Of a DNA stretch of 64,000 nucleotides, positions 9,950 to 18,804 are shown piece by piece. The position numbers and the translations under genes were made by a program. The DNA is taken from contig NZ_FPAY01000003.1 in the NCBI RefSeq assembly GCF_900116495.1, positions 186,001-250,000 of the forward strand, given 5' to 3'. A model generated the notes under the pieces. That model was given only the letters and a program-made list of their open reading frames with translations, had not been told where the DNA came from and did no database searches. The DNA comes from Arthrobacter sp. ov118. GTDB lineage: Bacteria > Actinomycetota > Actinomycetes > Actinomycetales > Micrococcaceae. Numbering within the stretch: position 1 is the stretch's first letter; each line of letters starts with the position of its first letter.

Positions 9950-10004
9950 GCTGGGCTGCCCGCCCTTCGCAACAGGCAGCCCGAAATCCGGGTGGCAGCC
10001 CAGC
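9950..10004 (+). terminator. hairpin downstream of aceB
   Basis: Arms GCTGGGCTGCC (9950-9960) and GGCAGCCCAGC (9994-10004) pair perfectly, with a smaller GGCAGCC inside the loop. No T-tract follows. It lies 19 bp after the aceB stop codon, so it probably stabilises or ends the aceA-aceB transcript. Confidence 0.5.
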
Positions 10005-10047
10005 AACGGAACCCCCTCAGGTCGACAACGGCGTCGAGTTGACGGTC

Positions 10048-10078
10048 AAGGCCCATGTTCTCGATGAACATGGGCCTT
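10048..10078. terminator. hairpin between convergent aceB and the CynX-type transporter
   Basis: A 13-bp perfect stem, AAGGCCCATGTTC/GAACATGGGCCTT, with a 5-nt loop, 10 bp before the stop of the minus-strand transporter gene. The symmetric arms and the position between convergent genes fit a bidirectional terminator. Confidence 0.6.
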
Positions 10079-10088
10079 AGCTGTCTGT

Positions 10089-11348
10089 CTAGCGCGGCTT
10101 TGGCACGCGGCGCAGGGACACCGCAGTACCCAGGATGAACGCGGTCACGGAGCAGAGGATCATCAGGAGGGGTCCGGTCCAGGCGCCGGAGACGCCGTGG
10201 ACGTAGCCCAGGAGGGTCGGCGCCACCGCCCCGAAGGAGTACCCCGTTCCCTGGACGACGGCGGACATCCGGGCCGCGGAGGCCTGGTCCTGGGCGAGCC
10301 TGATGATGGCGAGGAAGATCAGCGTGATGCCGCCGCCCTGGGCCACGCCGCCCAGGGAACACCACAGCCACCACAGCTCCGGGGCGAGCAGCAGGCCGAC
10401 CGGTACCGTGAGCCACAACAGGCCCAGGGTGAGGCCCACCGCCGTCGTGCTGGCGAAGCGGGCCGCCAGCGGGACGCCCAGTCCGCCCACAATGGCGAGG
10501 ATCTGGAAAAGCGAGGACCCCGCCCCGGCGGCCGCGGGGGCCATGCCGAGTTCGTCCATGAGAAGGCTGGGCAGCCAGGCCGTCACCCCGTAGTAGGAGA
10601 ACGCCTGGCCCGCGAACGCGAACGTCAGCGCTGCCGTGATCCACCGCGATGCGAGCTTGCGCCCCGGCCGCCCCGGCTCGGCCGCGGGAACGGCTTCAGA
10701 GGTGAAGGCCCGCCGGCCGACGGCGATCGCCCAGACGGCGAGCGCCGCCAGCGCGAAGAGCCCACTGGCGGCAATCGCGGGCCGCCACCCCAGCAGTTCG
10801 GCCAGCGGTGCGGACACCATGGACGTGAGGAACGAACCGATATTGAGCGCCGCCGTGTAGGTTCCCATCGCCGCCCCCTGCCGGGCCGGGGTGAAGTCCC
10901 GCCGGATGATCAACGGCACCACGATGTTGCCGATCGTGATGGCGACGCCAAGGATCACGGTGCCCAGCATGACCAGCGCGCCGCCGCCCGCGGAGCGGAC
11001 CACGACGCCCAGGAGCACACCCAGCAAGGTCAGCGTGATGGCGAACTCCGGACCCAGCCTGCGTCCGGCCAGCGAGGCCAAGGGCGCGGCCAGGGCAAAG
11101 CACAGGACCGGGATCCCGGTCAGGAATCCCAGTTCCACCGGGGTGAACCCGAGATCGTCCCGCATCTGCGCGACCACCGGGGCCACAGCCACCAAGGGAC
11201 CGCGCATGTTCAGCGCGATGAGCCCGATTGAGAGCATGAGGAGCCAGGCGCGCGGCTCCCGGGTGAGCCTGCTCATGGGGCGGGCCGTTGCAGCCCACAG
11301 GGCGTGCAGAAGTATGGTTTCATCAGTCCCATTGCTATCACGGGCCAC
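10089..11348 (-). CDS. CynX/NimT-family MFS transporter
   Basis: Twelve-helix inner-membrane carrier of the cyanate/2-nitroimidazole MFS branch. The 419-residue product opens with a polar ~30-residue tail, then LLMLSIGLIALNMRGPLVAV, the conserved NxRG motif in helix 1 of CynX-like proteins. GFLTGIPVLCFALAAPLASL and RRLGPEFAIT (the MFS loop 2-3) follow, with the central loop at about 225-245. Actual substrates of this family are mostly unknown. It stands alone, converging with aceB and running in the same direction as the upstream ROK regulator gene, about 90 bp away. An alternative start at the second Met (residue 25) is possible. Confidence 0.85.
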   Translation of the reverse strand: MARDSNGTDETILLHALWAATARPMSRLTREPRAWLLMLSIGLIALNMRGPLVAVAPVVAQMRDDLGFTPVELGFLTGIPVLCFALAAPLASLAGRRLGPEFAITLTLLGVLLGVVVRSAGGGALVMLGTVILGVAITIGNIVVPLIIRRDFTPARQGAAMGTYTAALNIGSFLTSMVSAPLAELLGWRPAIAASGLFALAALAVWAIAVGRRAFTSEAVPAAEPGRPGRKLASRWITAALTFAFAGQAFSYYGVTAWLPSLLMDELGMAPAAAGAGSSLFQILAIVGGLGVPLAARFASTTAVGLTLGLLWLTVPVGLLLAPELWWLWCSLGGVAQGGGITLIFLAIIRLAQDQASAARMSAVVQGTGYSFGAVAPTLLGYVHGVSGAWTGPLLMILCSVTAFILGTAVSLRRVPKPR

Positions 11349-11438
11349 TGCCGCACCTTCAATTCCGGCGCCGCCGGCCGTAGTAAAACCGCCTCCGGCA
11401 CCCCGGGACCCTGACCCCCGGGCTGCGGTCTAGTGTGC

Positions 11439-12650
11439 CTAGCCTGTGACCTGCAGGGTCGCCTCGATGACGGCGGGCGAGAGCACGTGCTGGGTCACCA
11501 TCTGGCTGGCACCCAGGATGGCCGCACGGTCCCCGGCCCCGGACACGCCGATCCGCAGGTGCGTCGTGGCCAGGGGCGGCGAGCGCCGGTAAACCACCTC
11601 GCGGACACCCGCCATGAGGTGTTCCCCGGCCTGGCCGAGGCTGCCGCCGATCACAATCACCGAGGGGTTCAGCAGGTTGACCACCGTGGAGAGGACGTCA
11701 CCGAGGTCCCGGCCGGCCTGCCGAAGCGCCTGGATGGCCTGCACGTTCCCCTCGGCGACCAGGCGCAGCACGTCCGCGCCGTCGTGCGCCGGCAGTCCCT
11801 GCTGGGTCAGCGTCTTGGCGACGGCGGGCCCGGACGCCAGGGCTTCGAGGCAGCCGTAATTGCCGCAACGGCACAGGACGTCATCGCCGCGCGGGACCCG
11901 CACGTGCCCCAGGTCCCCGGCGGTTCCGTTGGCGCCGCGCTGGAGCTGGCCGCTGCTGATGATGCCCGCGCCGATGCCGGTGGCCACCTTGATGAAAAGG
12001 AAGTTTTCGTCCTCGGGCCAGTGCGCAGTGCGTTCGCCCAGCGCCATGATGTTCACGTCGTTGTCCACCAGGACCGGAACCGGAAGGGACCGCTGGACGT
12101 GGCGGACGACGTCGAACCCGTCCCAGCCGGGCATGATGGGCGGCTTCACCGGCATGCCGGTGGCGTGTTCCACCGGTCCCGGGAGCCCGATCCCGACCCC
12201 CGCCACGTCGGCCGTGCCGCGGCCGGCCTGGCCCAGCAGGCGCAGCCCTTCCTTGAGGACGCGGTCCAGGACCACCACCGGACCGGCGGCGACATCCTGC
12301 GCCAGCCGGCGCTCCGCGAGCACCGTCCCGTTGAGGTCCGTGACGGCAATAATCACGTGCGTGGCCCCGACGTCGACCGCCAGGACGACGCGGGCGGCCG
12401 GGTTGAAGGCGAAGCGCGACGGCGGACGGCCGCCGCTGGAGCTCGCCTCCCCGGCGGGCCCGACGAGCCCGGAGCCCATCAGTGCATCGATGCGCGAGGC
12501 GACCGTGGAGCGGGCCAGCCCGGTGGTCATTGCCAGTTCCGCGCGGGTCCGGGCCTTTCCGTCGCGTAGGAGCTGGAAGAGGTCGCCGGCGCGGGACAGG
12601 CTGCCGCCGGCCTCTGGGGCGGCGGGCTCGGGACCGGTGGGCGGAGTCAT
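11439..12650 (-). CDS. ROK-family transcriptional regulator (NagC/XylR type)
   Basis: DNA-binding sugar-responsive repressor. The N-terminal winged helix-turn-helix (about residues 20-75) contains RAGDLFQLLRDGKARTRAEL and TGLARSTVASRIDALMGSGL. The ROK domain begins near residue 85 with VVLAVDVGATHVIIAVTDLNG. GIGLPGPV and VLVDNDVNIMALGER are the ROK signature and sugar-site blocks. The zinc motif is CRCGNYGCLEALASG. The 403-residue length is normal. It diverges from the isomerase/dehydrogenase operon starting at 12905, so it most likely represses that operon (and itself) until a sugar ligand binds; the candidate operator is at 12717-12740. Confidence 0.9.
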   Translation of the reverse strand: MTPPTGPEPAAPEAGGSLSRAGDLFQLLRDGKARTRAELAMTTGLARSTVASRIDALMGSGLVGPAGEASSSGGRPPSRFAFNPAARVVLAVDVGATHVIIAVTDLNGTVLAERRLAQDVAAGPVVVLDRVLKEGLRLLGQAGRGTADVAGVGIGLPGPVEHATGMPVKPPIMPGWDGFDVVRHVQRSLPVPVLVDNDVNIMALGERTAHWPEDENFLFIKVATGIGAGIISSGQLQRGANGTAGDLGHVRVPRGDDVLCRCGNYGCLEALASGPAVAKTLTQQGLPAHDGADVLRLVAEGNVQAIQALRQAGRDLGDVLSTVVNLLNPSVIVIGGSLGQAGEHLMAGVREVVYRRSPPLATTHLRIGVSGAGDRAAILGASQMVTQHVLSPAVIEATLQVTG

Positions 12651-12716
12651 GAGTCAGTGATAACACGAAGCTCTTCTGCATGTCACGCTGAAGAAAGGTC
12701 GTCACTTTCTATTCAT

Positions 12717-12752
12717 CTTTTGCTTGACGTTCGGCAAAAGTATCTCTAGCTT
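12717..12752 (+). promoter_or_regulatory. putative promoter with overlapping ROK-type operator
   Basis: A TTGACG -35 box (12724-12729), a 17-bp spacer and TAGCTT (12747-12752) form a plausible vegetative promoter facing the isomerase operon. The perfect inverted repeat CTTTTGC (12717-12723) and GCAAAAG (12734-12740), 10 bp apart, straddles the -35 box. ROK repressors commonly bind AT-rich inverted repeats. The rest of the gap (12753-12904) holds no gene that I can support. Confidence 0.5.
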
Positions 12753-12904
12753 TAGAGCCATCGTGTTCCTCCGCTCCACAGAAATCATCTCGCTGCCCAT
12801 GGCCGTGCAGTCCTTCTTCCCGCAGAATCAAAACGAATGGAGGCCGTTTCCGGCCGCCAGGGCTGTTCCACCCCTTCGAGTCCGACCTCGCGCAAAGGAA
12901 TCCC

Positions 12905-13660
12905 GTGTCTTATTCAATCCAGCTGTACACCCTCCGCAATGCCCTCCAGGAAGACCTGCCCGGCACCATCAAGAAGGTTGCCGAGCTCGGCTTCCCCCAG
13001 GTGGAGCCCTACAACTTCGTGGCGACGGCCGCCGCGCTGGGTGCGGCCCTGAAGGAAAACGGGCTGACCGCCCCGTCCGGCCACGCCCCGCTGCTGCGCC
13101 AGGACCAGGACGAGATTTTCGCCGCGGCCAAGGAACTGGGCATTACCACCGTGATCGATCCCTACCTCCCGGCCGAGCACTGGCAGTCCGCGGAGGACAT
13201 CCAGGCCACCGCGGCCAAGCTCAACGCGGCCGCGAAAAAGGGCGCCGAATACGGCATCCGCGTCGGCTACCACAACCATGCCTGGGAGCTGGAGTCCAGC
13301 ATCGAAGGCCAAACCGCGCTGGAATACTTCGCCGGCCTGCTGGACCCGGAACTCGTCCTGGAAGTGGACACCTACTGGGCCGCCGTCGGTGGCCAGGACC
13401 CGGTGCAGCTGCTGCAGCGCCTCGGCGACCGGGTCAAGTTCATCCATATCAAGGACGGCCCCGTCAGCACCGACACCAAGGCCCAACTGCCGGCCGGCCA
13501 AGGCAAGATCCCGGTGTGGGACGTCATTGCCGCGGCGCAGTCCCTCGAGGTCGGCGTCGTGGAATTTGACGATTACTCCGGTGACATCTTCGACGGCATC
13601 GCCCAGAGCCTTGGCTACCTGCAGGGCGGTTCCGGCAACGAGCAGGGCGTGAACGCATGA
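12905..13660 (+). CDS. TIM-barrel sugar isomerase/epimerase (AP-endonuclease-2-like fold)
   Basis: Predicted divalent-metal sugar isomerase, epimerase or dehydratase of the IolE/IolI/hydroxypyruvate-isomerase superfamily. The 251-residue product starts with SIQLYTLRNAL, then VAELGFPQVEPYNFVATAAAL. Metal/acid residues are visible in YHNHAWELES, LVLEVDTYWAAVGG, VKFIHIKDGP and VGVVEFDDY. The GTG at 12905 follows an AAAGGAATCCC site at correct spacing. It is the first gene of a tight operon: its stop overlaps the next ATG (ATGA at 13657). Substrate unknown; proteins of this type often work together with Gfo/Idh/MocA dehydrogenases on inositols or 3-keto sugars. Confidence 0.85.
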   Translation: MSYSIQLYTLRNALQEDLPGTIKKVAELGFPQVEPYNFVATAAALGAALKENGLTAPSGHAPLLRQDQDEIFAAAKELGITTVIDPYLPAEHWQSAEDIQATAAKLNAAAKKGAEYGIRVGYHNHAWELESSIEGQTALEYFAGLLDPELVLEVDTYWAAVGGQDPVQLLQRLGDRVKFIHIKDGPVSTDTKAQLPAGQGKIPVWDVIAAAQSLEVGVVEFDDYSGDIFDGIAQSLGYLQGGSGNEQGVNA

Positions 13661-14772
13661 GCGCCGCAACCAGGCGCGGTCCGGTGGGCGTCGCCGTCAT
13701 CGGCGCCGGCGTCATCAGCAAGCAGTATCTGGACAACCTGACGGTCTTCCCGGACCTCAAGGTTCACGTCATCGCGGACCTTTTCGAAGATGCCGCCGAG
13801 GCGCGCGCCAAGGAATACGGGGTCCCCGAATGGGGCGGCGTGGATGCCGCGCTGAGCCACCCCGACGTCGAGATCGTCGTCAACCTGACCATCCCGGCAG
13901 CCCACGTGGAAGTGGCCACGGCCGCCGTCAATGCCGGCAAGCACGTCTGGACCGAAAAGCCGTTCTCGCTGGACCGCGACTCCGGGCTCGGGCTGCTGAA
14001 AACCGCCGACGCCGCCGGGCTCCGGCTCGGCTGCGCCCCGGACACCTTCCTCGGCGCCGGGCTGCAGACCGCCCGGCGAATCATCGAGCGCGGCGACATC
14101 GGCACGCCGCTCACGGCCATGACCACGTTCCAGACCCCCGGGCCGGAGTCCTGGCACCCCAACCCCGCCTTCCTCTTCCAGTACGGCGCCGGGCCCCTGT
14201 TCGACATGGGCCCGTACTACATCACCGCGCTGGTCCAGACGTTCGGGTCCGTGCGCCGGGTCGCGGCCATCGGCTCCAAAGCCAAGGAAGTCCGGGTGAT
14301 CGGCTCCGGCCCCAAGCTGGGCGAGGAGTTCACCGTGGACGTCCCCACCCATGTGTCCGCGATGGCCCAGTTTGAGGGCGGCGCGTCCTCGCACAGCGTC
14401 TTCTCGTTTGAGTCGCCGCGGCAGCGGATGGGCTTTGTGGAGATCACCGGCACGGAAGCCACCATTTCGCTGCCGGATCCAAACTATTTCACCGGCGACG
14501 TCAAGCTGTGGCGCGCGGGCGACGAGGACTGGACCAACGTTCCGGCCACCGGCCCCAGCCAGGGCCGCGGCATGGGCGTGCTGGATATGGCGCGCTCCAT
14601 CCGGGCCGGTGTCCCGCACCGCGCCACCGGCAACCTCGCCTACCACGTGCTGGACACCATGGTCTCGGTTTCCGAATCCGTGGAATCAGGCGCCTTCGTC
14701 AATGTCGAAAGCTCCGCCCCCGCCTCCCCCGCCCTCCCCGAGGACTGGGACCCCACCGCTTCCACACTCTAG
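13657..14772 (+). CDS. Gfo/Idh/MocA-family oxidoreductase
   Basis: NAD(P)-dependent sugar or cyclitol dehydrogenase. The N-terminal Rossmann domain shows GVAVIGAGVISKQYLDNL and then DVEIVVNLTIPAAHVEVATAAVNAGKHVWTEKPFSL, containing the family's EKP catalytic lysine near residue 105. The C-terminal substrate domain has FQTPGPESWHPNPAFLFQYG and GPLFDMGPYYITALVQTFG, the latter placing the usual Asp and Tyr at the active site. 371 residues. It overlaps the upstream isomerase by 4 bp and is followed 10 bp later by a second dehydrogenase. The pair may oxidise and reduce different positions of one sugar. Confidence 0.9.
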   Translation: MSAATRRGPVGVAVIGAGVISKQYLDNLTVFPDLKVHVIADLFEDAAEARAKEYGVPEWGGVDAALSHPDVEIVVNLTIPAAHVEVATAAVNAGKHVWTEKPFSLDRDSGLGLLKTADAAGLRLGCAPDTFLGAGLQTARRIIERGDIGTPLTAMTTFQTPGPESWHPNPAFLFQYGAGPLFDMGPYYITALVQTFGSVRRVAAIGSKAKEVRVIGSGPKLGEEFTVDVPTHVSAMAQFEGGASSHSVFSFESPRQRMGFVEITGTEATISLPDPNYFTGDVKLWRAGDEDWTNVPATGPSQGRGMGVLDMARSIRAGVPHRATGNLAYHVLDTMVSVSESVESGAFVNVESSAPASPALPEDWDPTASTL

Positions 14773-14782
14773 GAATCAGCCA

Positions 14783-15970
14783 ATGAACTCCACCGAAAGC
14801 AAGGACAGCACCCCGGACAACACGGCCCTGGGCGTGGCGATGATCGGCTATGCGTTCATGGGCAAGGCCCACTCCAACGCCTGGCGGAACGTCGGTTCCT
14901 TCTTCGACGTCCCGGCCTTCGAGCAGAAGGTGCTCGTGGGCCGGGACGCCGGCCAGGTCGCCGAGGCCGCGGCCAAATACGGCTGGGCCGAGTCCGCCAC
15001 CGACTGGCGTTCCGTCCTGGAGCGGGACGACATCCATATCGTGGATATCTGCGCCCCGGGCTGGATGCACGCCGAGATCGCCATCGCGGCCCTCGGGGCA
15101 GGCAAGCACGTCCTGGTCGAGAAGCCCCTGGCCAACTCCCTGGCCGAGGCGGAGGCCATGACCGACGCGGCGCGGTCTGCCCGGGACCGGGGGGTCCAGT
15201 CCATGGTCGGGTTCACCTACCGGCGTGTGCCGGCCCTGGCCCTCGCCCGGGAGCTGATCGGCGAAGGCCGGCTCGGCACCGTCCGTCACGTCCGCGCCGC
15301 ATATCTGCAGGACTGGCTCTCCGATGCCCAGGCCCCCATGACGTGGCGGCTGAACAAGGAGGCCGCCGGGTCCGGCGCTTTGGGCGACATCGCCTCGCAC
15401 GCCATTGACCAGGTCCTGTTCCTCCTCGGCGACCCGGTCACCGAGGTCTCCGGCCGGCTGCACACCTTCACAGCGCAGCGCCCCGGCCGCCACGGCCTGG
15501 AAGAGGTGACGGTCGACGACGCCGCCTGGGCCACGCTGGCCCTCGCCTCCGGGGCCATCGCCTCCGTGGAGGTCTCCCGGGTGGCCACCGGCCAGAAGAA
15601 CTCGCTCAAGCTGGAGATCTACGGGGACAAGGGATCCCTGCTCTTTGACCTGGAGAACCTCAACGAGCTCGGCTTCCTGGACGCCACCGTCCCGGTGCGG
15701 GAGCAGGGCTTCCGCCGGATCCTGGTCAACGAACCCGAGCACCCGTACCTGGAAGCCTGGTGGCCGCAGGGGCACATCATCGGCTGGGAGCACACCTTCA
15801 CCCACCAGATCCGCGACTTCCTGACCGCCATCAGCACCCGTGAGGCGCCCTCGCCGTCGTTCGAGGACGGCCTGAACGTCCAGCGGATCCTCGCCGCCGT
15901 GGAAGAATCCGCCAACGCCAAGTCCTCGATCGTCCAGCTCTCCCCCTCCACCCCCACCGAAGGAGCCTGA
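14783..15970 (+). CDS. Gfo/Idh/MocA-family oxidoreductase (second copy)
   Basis: A second sugar dehydrogenase, not a recent duplicate of the first. The ATG at 14783 starts MNSTESKDSTPDN, leading into GVAMIGYAFMGKAHSNAWRN, the Rossmann fold of the group that includes IolX/IolG-like enzymes. HVLVEKPLANSLAEAEAM holds the conserved EKP lysine. The active-site helix has GALGDIASHAIDQVLFLLGD with the expected Asp and His. The long insertion EPEHPYLEAWWPQGHIIGWEHTFTHQ near residue 320 is typical of a large actinobacterial subfamily. 395 residues; the longer open frame upstream reads through the previous gene out of frame and was not used. Its stop is 1 bp from the next gene. Confidence 0.9.
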   Translation: MNSTESKDSTPDNTALGVAMIGYAFMGKAHSNAWRNVGSFFDVPAFEQKVLVGRDAGQVAEAAAKYGWAESATDWRSVLERDDIHIVDICAPGWMHAEIAIAALGAGKHVLVEKPLANSLAEAEAMTDAARSARDRGVQSMVGFTYRRVPALALARELIGEGRLGTVRHVRAAYLQDWLSDAQAPMTWRLNKEAAGSGALGDIASHAIDQVLFLLGDPVTEVSGRLHTFTAQRPGRHGLEEVTVDDAAWATLALASGAIASVEVSRVATGQKNSLKLEIYGDKGSLLFDLENLNELGFLDATVPVREQGFRRILVNEPEHPYLEAWWPQGHIIGWEHTFTHQIRDFLTAISTREAPSPSFEDGLNVQRILAAVEESANAKSSIVQLSPSTPTEGA

Positions 15971-15971
15971 C

Positions 15972-16967
15972 ATGTCCCGCGCGTACACCCTGTTCACCGG
16001 CCAGTGGGCCGACCTGCCCTTCGAGGAAGTCGCCAAGCTCGCCTCCGGCTGGGGCTACGACGGCCTGGAGATCGCCGTGTCCGGTGACCATCTGGACGCC
16101 TGGCGCTGGGACGAACCCGGCTACGTCGACTCCAAGCTCGCCGTGCTTCAGAAGTACAACCTGAAGGTCTGGGCGATCTCCAACCACCTCAAGGGCCAGG
16201 CCGTCTGCGATGACCCGATCGACTTCCGCCACGAGGGGATCGTCGGACCCAAGGTGTGGGGCGACGGCGACCCCGAAGGCGTCCGCACCCGCGCCGCCGA
16301 GGAAATGAAGCACACCGCCCGGCTCGCCAAAGCCCTCGGCGTTAAAACCGTCGTCGGGTTCACCGGCTCCTCGATCTGGCAGTACGTCGCGATGTTCCCG
16401 CCCGTCCCGGCACAGGTGATCGAGGCCGGCTACCAGGACTTCGCCGACCGCTGGAACCCCATCCTGGACGTCTTCGACGACTGCGGGGCCCGCTTCGCCC
16501 ACGAGGTCCACCCCTCCGAGATCGCCTACGACTACTGGACCACCGTCCGCACCCTTGAGGCGATCGGGCACCGGCCGGCGTTCGGGCTGAACTGGGACCC
16601 GTCCCACTTCATGTGGCAGGGCATCGACCCGGTCTCCTTCATCTGGGACTTCAAGGACCGGATCTACCACGTGGACTGCAAGGACACCAAGCTGCGCCCC
16701 ACCGGCCGGAACACCGTCCTGGGCTCCCACCTGGCCTGGGGCGACCCGCGCCGGGGATGGGACTTCGTTTCCGCCGGCCGCGGCGACGTGCCCTGGGAAT
16801 CCTCGTTCCGGGCACTGGCAGCCATCGGCTACGACGGCCCCATCTCGGTGGAGTGGGAAGACGCCGGCATGGACCGGCTCCACGGCGCCCCCGAAGCCCT
16901 CGCCAACCTCAAAAAGTACGACTTCCCGGTCTCGAACACCTCCTTCGACGCCGCGTTCAAGCAGTAG
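15972..16967 (+). CDS. TIM-barrel sugar isomerase/epimerase, 331-residue subfamily
   Basis: Metal-dependent TIM-barrel enzyme of the same superfamily as the gene at 12905 but larger and clearly different. It starts YTLFTGQWADLPFEEVAKLA, then GYDGLEIAVSGDHLD. Metal ligands are expected in FAHEVHPSEIAYDY, GLNWDPSHFMWQGIDP, YHVDCKDTKLRP and ISVEWEDAGMD. Proteins of this size occur next to Gfo/Idh/MocA dehydrogenases in glycoside-degrading loci, including the alpha subunit of actinobacterial C-glycoside deglycosidases. Those need a small beta subunit, and none is seen here, so the function stays open. Last gene of the four-gene operon. Confidence 0.85.
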   Translation: MSRAYTLFTGQWADLPFEEVAKLASGWGYDGLEIAVSGDHLDAWRWDEPGYVDSKLAVLQKYNLKVWAISNHLKGQAVCDDPIDFRHEGIVGPKVWGDGDPEGVRTRAAEEMKHTARLAKALGVKTVVGFTGSSIWQYVAMFPPVPAQVIEAGYQDFADRWNPILDVFDDCGARFAHEVHPSEIAYDYWTTVRTLEAIGHRPAFGLNWDPSHFMWQGIDPVSFIWDFKDRIYHVDCKDTKLRPTGRNTVLGSHLAWGDPRRGWDFVSAGRGDVPWESSFRALAAIGYDGPISVEWEDAGMDRLHGAPEALANLKKYDFPVSNTSFDAAFKQ

Positions 16968-17176
16968 GGATGCCGCGCACCGGCCGAATCCGCCCCGTGT
17001 CCGGACGCCTGCGACGAATTCGGGCCGGCGCACCGCGGATCTCCACTGCGCCGGCCCGTTTCCGGCGCCGCGGCCCGGTTCCGTAGCGGAAAGCGCCCGC
17101 ACCGGTTCTTTCCGCAGTCCCCATGGGCGCCGCGTACCCGGTCGAAAGGCCGCGATAGTGGGCCCTTGCTTATTCC

Positions 17177-17204
17177 TTGACGGATAAGAACGGCGCTGTA
17201 ACAG
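17177..17204 (+). promoter_or_regulatory. putative promoter of the sugar ABC operon, possibly giving a leaderless mRNA
   Basis: TTGACG (17177-17182), a 16-bp spacer and TAACAG (17199-17204) resemble a vegetative promoter. Transcription would begin about 7 bp downstream, at or next to the GTG at 17212, and no Shine-Dalgarno sequence precedes that codon. An imperfect inverted repeat (CTTATTCC...GGATAAG, 17168-17188) overlaps the -35 box and could be an operator. The remainder of the gap from 16968 shows no gene. Confidence 0.4.
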
Positions 17205-17211
17205 TTAGCTC

Positions 17212-18804
17212 GTGGACGCATCGATGGAGAACCACGACGAAGCTGATGCCGTGTCTGCTTCCGAGGCGCTCCAATCCGGTTCCCCCGCACCACCTCCCAT
17301 CCTGGAGGTCCGCGGACTTACCAAGAGTTTTTTTGGCATACCCGTACTGGAGGATGCCCATCTAAGCCTTCACCGGGGCCAAGTGCACGGGCTCGTGGGG
17401 GAAAACGGCGCCGGAAAGTCCACCCTAATGAAGGTGCTGGCCGGGGTGTACCAGCCCGACGCCGGAACCGTGCTCCTGGAGGGCCGGGAGGTTAGCTTCA
17501 GCCACCCCACCAAGGCCCACGAAGCCGGGTTGTCGTCCGTATTCCAGGAGTTCAACCTCCTGCCGGACCGGACGGTGGCGGAGAACATCTACCTGGGCCG
17601 GGAGCCGCGCCGCGGGCTGCTGGTGAACAAGGCCCTGATGAATTCCCAAACGGCGGAGCTGCTCGATTCCCTGGGGATCACTGCCATCCGGCCCACCATG
17701 CAGGTGCGAAGCCTGTCGGTGGCCGAGCAGCAGGTCGTCGAAATCGCGAAGGCCGTCAGCTACGACGCTCGGATCATCTCCATGGACGAGCCCACTGCGG
17801 CCCTGGCCGGCGCGGAAGTTGATCTTCTCTACCAGATCGTGGCACGTCTGCGTGAACGGGGAACGGCCATCCTCTATGTCTCCCACCGCCTGCGCGAAGT
17901 GTTCGATCTCTGTGACGTCATCACTGTCCTGAAGGACGGCAGGGTGGTCAGCACGCTGCCCACGTCCGAACTCGACGACGCCCAGCTCGTCCGGCTGATG
18001 GTGGGCCGGCCCATCTCCGCGTTCTTCCCGGACAAGCTCCCCCGGGAGGACGGGGACATTGACGACGTTGGGGAGACGCCCCTCCTTGAGCTGCAGGGCG
18101 CCGGAAACGGCCAACTGGACGGGATAAGCCTCAGCATTCGGCCCGGTGAGATTGTGGGCCTGGCAGGGCTTCAAGGGTCCGGCCGCACGGAAATGCTGCA
18201 TGGCATCTTCGGCGCCGCGCCCTTCACCCGCGGGACGATGAAGATGGCCGGCGCCGAGCTGCGGCCCAAGTCCCCGCGCCAAGGCGTGCGGGCACGGATG
18301 GCCCTGATTACAGAGGACCGCAAGGCCGAGGGCCTGACCCTGAACCAATCCATTCTGGATAACGCACTCAGTGTGATCCGGTCGGTTTTCCCGCGCCGCA
18401 CAGGAGCTGTCAGGACGGAAATCCCGGGCGTCTTCTCCTCCCTCGAGGTCATCGCCCGCGACCTGGACCAGGAGGTGCAATACCTGTCGGGCGGCAACCA
18501 GCAAAAAGTGGTCCTGGCCAAGTGGCTGGCTATCCGGCCCCGGCTGGTCCTGCTGGATGAACCCACCCGCGGCATCGATGTGGGCGCCAAGGTGGCGGTC
18601 TACCGGCTGATGCGCCAACTCGCGGCGGAGGGCAAGGCCATCTTGATGGTGTCCAGTGAGCTCCCGGAAGTTATCGGCATGTCGGACCGGATCCTTGTGA
18701 TGCGCGATGGACGGCTCGTCGGTGAACTGCCTGCCGGAACGTCGGAAGAAGCCATCCTCCAACTGGGAACCGGCGCCAGAACGGCACCTGAAGGAGAGGC
18801 ATGA
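17212..18804 (+). CDS. sugar ABC transporter ATP-binding protein (RbsA/MglA type, two nucleotide-binding domains)
   Basis: Energises uptake of a monosaccharide-like substrate at the inner membrane. Two ABC domains are fused: domain 1 has Walker A GENGAGKSTLM (about residue 65), signature LSVAEQQVVEIAKA and Walker B IISMDEPTAAL; domain 2 has a degenerate Walker A (GLQGSGRTEML), signature YLSGGNQQKVVLAKWLAI and LVLLDEPTRGIDVGAK. This asymmetry is normal for the RbsA/XylG family. 530 residues from GTG 17212; ATG 17224 is an alternative. First gene of an importer operon, overlapping the permease gene by 4 bp. Confidence 0.92.
   Translation: MDASMENHDEADAVSASEALQSGSPAPPPILEVRGLTKSFFGIPVLEDAHLSLHRGQVHGLVGENGAGKSTLMKVLAGVYQPDAGTVLLEGREVSFSHPTKAHEAGLSSVFQEFNLLPDRTVAENIYLGREPRRGLLVNKALMNSQTAELLDSLGITAIRPTMQVRSLSVAEQQVVEIAKAVSYDARIISMDEPTAALAGAEVDLLYQIVARLRERGTAILYVSHRLREVFDLCDVITVLKDGRVVSTLPTSELDDAQLVRLMVGRPISAFFPDKLPREDGDIDDVGETPLLELQGAGNGQLDGISLSIRPGEIVGLAGLQGSGRTEMLHGIFGAAPFTRGTMKMAGAELRPKSPRQGVRARMALITEDRKAEGLTLNQSILDNALSVIRSVFPRRTGAVRTEIPGVFSSLEVIARDLDQEVQYLSGGNQQKVVLAKWLAIRPRLVLLDEPTRGIDVGAKVAVYRLMRQLAAEGKAILMVSSELPEVIGMSDRILVMRDGRLVGELPAGTSEEAILQLGTGARTAPEGEA

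Noticed and set aside
15972..16967. C-glycoside deglycosidase alpha subunit
   Set aside because: Size and neighbours are suggestive, but no small beta-subunit gene is present in the cluster.
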